From Alphaproteobacteria bacterium (GTDB taxonomy: Bacteria > Pseudomonadota > Alphaproteobacteria > Rickettsiales > JABCZZ01), in contig JABCZZ010000007.1 in assembly GCA_013289445.1 (NCBI GenBank), positions 1-59,253 on the forward strand: a stretch of DNA of 59,253 nt. Direction: 5' to 3'. The position numbers and the translations under genes were made by a program. This document shows, piece by piece, positions 53,985 through 59,253 of the stretch; the stretch's first letter is position 1, and every line of letters begins with the position of its first letter. The notes beneath the pieces are model-generated. The model was not told the origin of the DNA, searched no databases, and saw only the letters and a program-made list of their open reading frames with translations.

Positions 53985-54290
53985 GTGGCGAAACTTAGCT
54001 CCATTGAAAAAAATAACCGTCGCGCCCGTACGGCGAAGCGTCATGCCAAAAAGCGCGGCGAACTCAAGGCGATTGTGATGAACAAGGACCTGACGATGGA
54101 AGAGCGCTTTGCCGCCCAGATAAAACTTTCGCAGATGCCGCGCAATGGCGCCAAGAACCGCGTGCGCAACCGTTGCGCGCTGACGGGACGTCCCCGTGGC
54201 AACTACCGCAAATTCAAACTCTGCCGTATCAAACTGCGTGAGCTGGGCTCATTCGGTCAGATTCCCGGCCTTGTGAAATCGAGCTGGTAA
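53985..54290 (+). CDS. rpsN: 30S ribosomal protein S14 (zinc-independent type)
   Basis: The 101-aa protein starts at GTG 53985, with AGAGG upstream. It contains [19 protein letters not shown] and [18 protein letters not shown]. It lacks the paired CxxC zinc ligands of the short S14 type, so it is the 101-aa C-minus form. Eight bp after rplE. Confidence 0.97.
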   Translation: MAKLSSIEKNNRRARTAKRHAKKRGELKAIVMNKDLTMEERFAAQIKLSQMPRNGAKNRVRNRCALTGRPRGNYRKFKLCRIKLRELGSFGQIPGLVKSSW

Positions 54291-54302
54291 GGAGAACGCA
54301 CC

Positions 54303-54698
54303 ATGGCAATGAATGACCTCCTCTCCGATATGATCGCCCGCATCAAGAACGGCCAGAAGGCGCGCCTTGCACAGGTGAAATGCCGCGCTTCCAAACTTTC
54401 GGCCAACGTGCTCGAAGTGCTCAAGAGCGAAGGCTATATCCGCGATTACCGCATCGTCTCTGATGGCAACAAAAAAGACATCGAAGTCGATCTGAAGTAT
54501 CATGAAGGCGAACCCGTTATCCGCAAGATCGTGCGCGAGTCCAAACCGGGCCGTCGCGACTACACCTCTATCAAAAAGCTGCCGAAATTCTTCAACGGTC
54601 TGGGTATTGCGATCCTCTCCACCTCCAAGGGTGTGATGTCGGATTTCGATGCCAGAAGCGCCGGTGTCGGCGGCGAAATCCTCTGCAGCGTATTCTAG
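54303..54698 (+). CDS. rpsH: 30S ribosomal protein S8
   Basis: The 131-aa protein has NDLLSDMIARIKNGQKA and VLKSEGYIRDY, with GLGIAILSTSKGVMSD as the S8 signature. ATG 54303 follows GGAG; the ATG two codons later is equally near. S8 is the spc-operon translational repressor in enterobacteria. Length is normal. Confidence 0.97.
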   Translation: MAMNDLLSDMIARIKNGQKARLAQVKCRASKLSANVLEVLKSEGYIRDYRIVSDGNKKDIEVDLKYHEGEPVIRKIVRESKPGRRDYTSIKKLPKFFNGLGIAILSTSKGVMSDFDARSAGVGGEILCSVF

Positions 54699-54708
54699 GA
54701 GTTACATC

Positions 54709-55242
54709 ATGTCCCGCGTAGGTAAGCTACCGATTGCGATTCCCGATAAGGTGAAGGTCGATATCAAAGGCCAGGAAGTCACCGTGAAGGGCGCCAAAGG
54801 CGAACTCAAGACCGTGTTCGGCAAAGATGCCAAGATCACGCTTGAAGACGGCAAGGTGCATGTAAACCCCGCCAACGACACGCAGAAAGCGCGTGCGATG
54901 TGGGGCACGGCGCGCGCGCTCATCAATAACATGGTGAAGGGCGTCTCGACCGGTTTCAATGCACGTATCGAAGTGGTGGGTGTCGGTTACCGCGCGGCGG
55001 TGGAAAAAGGCATGCTCACGCTGTCGCTGGGCTACAGCCACGAAATCAAATACGTCATTCCTGCGGGCATCGAAGTGAAGGCCGAGAAGCCCACACTCAT
55101 CGCCATCTCGGGCGTGGATAAGCAGCTGGTCGGCCAGGTGGCCGCGGAGCTGCATCGTCTGCGTCGCGTCGATCCGTACAAAGGCAAGGGCGTGCTCTAT
55201 GAAGGCCGCGCCATCCGTCGTAAAGAAGGTAAGAAGAAATAG
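54709..55242 (+). CDS. rplF: 50S ribosomal protein L6
   Basis: The 177-aa protein starts at ATG 54709 (AGGAG upstream) and begins MSRVGKLPIAIPDKVKV. It has two L6 repeats and the C-terminal PYKGKGVLYEGRAIRRKEGK. A frame starting earlier overlaps rpsH and is not used. L6 lies near the factor-binding site. Length is normal. Confidence 0.98.
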   Translation: MSRVGKLPIAIPDKVKVDIKGQEVTVKGAKGELKTVFGKDAKITLEDGKVHVNPANDTQKARAMWGTARALINNMVKGVSTGFNARIEVVGVGYRAAVEKGMLTLSLGYSHEIKYVIPAGIEVKAEKPTLIAISGVDKQLVGQVAAELHRLRRVDPYKGKGVLYEGRAIRRKEGKKK

Positions 55243-55249
55243 GTAATCT

Positions 55250-55612
55250 ATGTCACATCAGCTCAAATTATTTGAACGCCGCAAGCAACGTGTACGCACC
55301 GCCATCCGCAAAAATTCGGGCGGGCGCATCCGTCTTTCGATTTTCCGCTCGGGCAAGCATATCTATGCCCAGGTGATCGATGATGCAAAGGGCGTAACCA
55401 TTGCACAGGCGTCCACCGTTGAGAAAGACCTCAAGGGCAAAGCGAAGTCGGGTGCGACCATTGCCGCTGCCAAACAGGTAGGCGTGCTGGTTGCCGAGCG
55501 TGCAAAGAAAGCAAAAGTCTCTGAGGTCGTGTTTGACCGCGGCGGCTATCTCTATCATGGCCGTGTCAAAGCGCTCGCCGACGGCGCGCGTGAAGCAGGT
55601 CTCTCGTTCTAA
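55250..55612 (+). CDS. rplR: 50S ribosomal protein L18
   Basis: The 120-aa protein has [37 protein letters not shown] and [20 protein letters not shown], the L18 consensus. It binds 5S rRNA together with L5. It lies 7 bp after rplF. Length is normal. Confidence 0.98.
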   Translation: MSHQLKLFERRKQRVRTAIRKNSGGRIRLSIFRSGKHIYAQVIDDAKGVTIAQASTVEKDLKGKAKSGATIAAAKQVGVLVAERAKKAKVSEVVFDRGGYLYHGRVKALADGAREAGLSF

Positions 55613-55635
55613 ACATAGATTAGGAAATTATACTC

Positions 55636-56208
55636 ATGGCGCGTGAACATAATAATAAAGCAGACAAAGAAGACGGCGACGGCATTATCGATAAGCTCGT
55701 AGCGGTGAATCGCGTGGCCAAAGTGGTCAAAGGCGGTAAGCGCTTCGGCTTCGCCGCGCTCGTCGTCGTTGGCGATGGCAAGGGTAAAGTCGGTTACGGC
55801 AGCGGCAAGGCGAAAGAAGTCAGCGACGCTGTGAAGAAAGCCACGGAAGACGCCAAGAAGCACATGATCCGCATCGCACTGCGCGAAGGCCGCACGCTGC
55901 ATCACGATATCGCCGGCCGCTTCGGCGCCGGCAAAGTCTATCTGCGCACGGCATCGCCCGGTACCGGTATCATCGCCGGCGGTCCGATGCGCGCTGTGTT
56001 CGAAGCGCTGGGCGTGCAGGACGTGGTGGCCAAGTCGATCGGCACCTCCAATCCGCACAACATGGTGAAAGCCACATTTGACGCGCTGACCCGCATGCGT
56101 TCACCCCGTGCCATTGCTGCCAAACGCGGCAAGAAGGTGGGTGAAATCATCGGTCGTCGTGAAGCCGGTGCCAATTCGAAAGAGAAAATCGAAGAAGGCA
56201 AAGAATAA
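55636..56208 (+). CDS. rpsE: 30S ribosomal protein S5
   Basis: The 190-aa protein has the dsRNA-binding-like N-domain ([20 protein letters not shown]) and the S5 loop [17 protein letters not shown]. The C-domain has [20 protein letters not shown]5 is important for decoding accuracy. No change is obvious in the loop linked to spectinomycin resistance. The acidic/basic C-terminal tail is slightly longer than in E. coli. Confidence 0.97.
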   Translation: MAREHNNKADKEDGDGIIDKLVAVNRVAKVVKGGKRFGFAALVVVGDGKGKVGYGSGKAKEVSDAVKKATEDAKKHMIRIALREGRTLHHDIAGRFGAGKVYLRTASPGTGIIAGGPMRAVFEALGVQDVVAKSIGTSNPHNMVKATFDALTRMRSPRAIAAKRGKKVGEIIGRREAGANSKEKIEEGKE

Positions 56209-56245
56209 GTCTGCTTGAAGCATTGAAGAAGTTAAGGATTGCGTT

Positions 56246-56536
56246 ATGACCGAAGAACATAAAAAGAAGCCCGCCGCCGCCAAAAAAGCGGATGCCAAGC
56301 CCGCCAAAGCGCAAGCCGTAAAGGCTGCGCCTGCGAAAAAAGCCGCGCCCACCGGCAAGACCCTCACGCTGATGCAGACCGGCAGCCCGATTGGCCGCCA
56401 GAATTACCAGCGCGATACGCTTATTGGCCTTGGCCTCAACAAAATGCGCCGCACCCGCACGCTTACGGACACACCGGCAGTGCGCGGCATGATTGAACGC
56501 GTTAAACATCTCGTCAAAATCGTCGAGACGAAGTAA
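56246..56536 (+). CDS. rpmD: 50S ribosomal protein L30 with Lys/Ala/Pro-rich N-terminal extension
   Basis: The 96-aa protein has the L30 core in about residues 37-96 ([47 protein letters not shown]). The first 36 residues are a [22 protein letters not shown] extension. Usual L30 is about 60 aa. ATG 56246 has AAGG upstream; there is no internal start close to the core that would remove the extension. Confidence 0.95.
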   Translation: MTEEHKKKPAAAKKADAKPAKAQAVKAAPAKKAAPTGKTLTLMQTGSPIGRQNYQRDTLIGLGLNKMRRTRTLTDTPAVRGMIERVKHLVKIVETK

Positions 56537-56547
56537 GGAATACGAAT

Positions 56548-57006
56548 ATGAAACTGCATGAAATCAAAGACAATGAAGGCGCGCACAAGCGTCGCATGCG
56601 TATCGGACGCGGTATCGGCTGCACCAAAGGCAAGACCTGCGGTCGTGGCGGTAAAGGTCAGACTGCGCGTACCGGCGTGCGTATCAAAGGCTTCGAAGGC
56701 GGCCAGATGCCGATCCATCGTCGTCTGCCCAAGCGCGGATTCAACCAGCATAAGCCGATCGAATTCAGCGTTGTTAATCTTGGCGATCTGCAGGAAGCGG
56801 TGGACGCAGGCAAATTGAAGAGCGGCGATACCGTCACCATCGAAAAGCTCGTGGGTGCCGGCCTTACCCGCAACAACCCGCATGGCGTGAAGCTGCTCGC
56901 CAAGGGTGCGCTCAAGGCCAAACTTACGATTGAAGTCACCCGCGCTTCCAAGACTGCCATTGAGGCAGTTGAGAAAGCCGGTGGTAAAGTTTCAGTGGCT
57001 GCATAA
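56548..57006 (+). CDS. rplO: 50S ribosomal protein L15
   Basis: The 152-aa protein has [40 protein letters not shown] and [15 protein letters not shown], the L15 signature. It is a late 50S assembly protein. It lies 11 bp after rpmD. Length is normal. A hairpin follows before secY. Confidence 0.98.
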   Translation: MKLHEIKDNEGAHKRRMRIGRGIGCTKGKTCGRGGKGQTARTGVRIKGFEGGQMPIHRRLPKRGFNQHKPIEFSVVNLGDLQEAVDAGKLKSGDTVTIEKLVGAGLTRNNPHGVKLLAKGALKAKLTIEVTRASKTAIEAVEKAGGKVSVAA

Positions 57007-57009
57007 TTC

Positions 57010-57037
57010 TTGCATCCGCTAAACGGAATGCTACAAC
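57010..57037 (+). promoter_or_regulatory. Possible promoter before secY (TTGCAT - 16 bp - TACAAC)
   Basis: TTGCAT (57010-57015) and TACAAC (57032-57037) repeat the geometry of the internal promoters before rplB, rplP and rplE. The -10 overlaps the loop of the hairpin at 57025-57045. Confidence 0.35.
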
Positions 57038-57045
57038 AGCATTCC
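57025..57045 (+). terminator. Perfect 8-bp hairpin between rplO and secY
   Basis: GGAATGCT (57025-57032) and AGCATTCC (57038-57045) pair fully around the loop ACAAC. Only a weak T-containing stretch follows (TATTCATT), so it is more likely an attenuator or mRNA-processing signal than a full terminator. Confidence 0.45.
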
Positions 57046-57070
57046 TATTCATTGTAAGGCATGCAGTATT

Positions 57071-58961
<1,891 letters not shown>

Positions 58962-59056
58962 AAAATCTCCTAAAATCAGTATCTTAATTTATATGCGCCA
59001 TGGGCAAAAATACGTCGCAAGAGCGCGAATAATAGGAATATTTTAGCCCCTGTCAA

Positions 59057-59251
59057 CTACTTTGAGGCCCTTTTCAGGACTTTATCGATGGCGGCCGTAA
59101 CAGCCCCGATTTCCGCCATTCCGTCGACACTGTGCAGGATGCCCTTGGCCTTGTAATAAGGCAGCAGAGGGGCGGTCTGGACATGGTAGGCGGTAAGGCG
59201 GGATTTTACCGTCTCACGGTTGTCGTCCTTGCGGCGGGTGAATTCCTTTGA
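59057..59251 (-). CDS. adk: Adenylate kinase, C-terminal 65 residues, inverted and cut by window edge
   Basis: On the minus strand the frame entering from the right edge reads EFTRRKDDNRETVKSRLTAY, then PLLPYYKAKGILHSVDG, and stops at 59059-59057. This is the C-terminal domain of a proteobacterial adenylate kinase (RKDDNxETV is the conserved segment). It lies 95 bp upstream of rpsM in the rpsM direction, the natural adk-rpsM order. Together with the 89 N-terminal residues at 58405 it is one gene split by the junction; about 60 residues lie beyond the window. Confidence 0.92.
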   Translation of the reverse strand, partial: SKEFTRRKDDNRETVKSRLTAYHVQTAPLLPYYKAKGILHSVDGMAEIGAVTAAIDKVLKRASK

Positions 59252-59253
59252 TC

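Overview
The window comes from a Gram-negative bacterium, most likely an alphaproteobacterium with a base composition in the mid-50s % GC by eye. The evidence is the AmgK/MurU cell-wall recycling pair next to tsaE, the lpxC-bamD order, a DUF3108 protein, a zf-CHCC (NDUFS6-like) protein and LPS/outer-membrane genes (lpxC, bamD, btuB). A VirB8/VirB9 pair standing apart from other type IV secretion genes recalls the scattered secretion genes of Rickettsiales and related deep alphaproteobacterial lineages. That order-level placement is inference only.

Layout. 1-3.4 kb: cell elongation (PBP2, cut by the window edge; an inserted trypsin-like protease; RodA). 3.5-6.6 kb: an alpha/beta-hydrolase lipoprotein whose 3' end runs into a cobalamin riboswitch controlling a BtuB-type receptor. 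6.8-13.9 kb: a lytic transglycosylase, a zf-CHCC protein, a large TPR protein on the minus strand, then iscX-tsaE-amgK-murU as an overlapping operon. 13.9-27.4 kb: an accessory-looking block with two giant, repeat-bearing, predicted exported proteins (1164 and 1426 aa) on the minus strand. Facing away from them are virB8-virB9 and four small to medium glycine/alanine-rich membrane proteins of unknown function. This block is the best candidate for an undescribed system. 27.4-34.6 kb: rpsD, bamD, lpxC, a secreted unknown, a DUF3108 protein and clpB. 34.6-41.5 kb: two tandem acyltransferase-3 paralogues, a GT-C-like membrane protein, an ICMT/PEMT-like methyltransferase, a DUF5808 protein and an M23 endopeptidase, together a plausible envelope-decoration locus.

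42-58.7 kb holds the str-S10-spc ribosomal superoperon in classical order: rpsL rpsG fusA tuf rpsJ rplC rplD rplW rplB rpsS rplV rpsC, then rplP rpmC rpsQ rplN rplX, then rplE rpsN rpsH rplF rplR rpsE rpmD rplO secY adk. It is broken up in unusual ways. A strong intrinsic terminator and a new promoter sit between rpsC and rplP, and a Rap1a/Tai-like exported protein lies between rplX and rplE. Internal promoter-like sites before rplB, rplP, rplE and secY share one geometry (TTGC.. then 16 bp then TA.AA.). Several ribosomal proteins carry Ala/Lys-rich tails.

At about 58,668 the sequence flips strand. adk is read for 89 codons on the plus strand, then the DNA continues as the minus strand of rpsM followed by the 3' end of adk. 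Both essential genes are therefore broken in the sequence as given. An amplification or assembly chimera at a roughly 10-bp microhomology is more likely than a real inversion.
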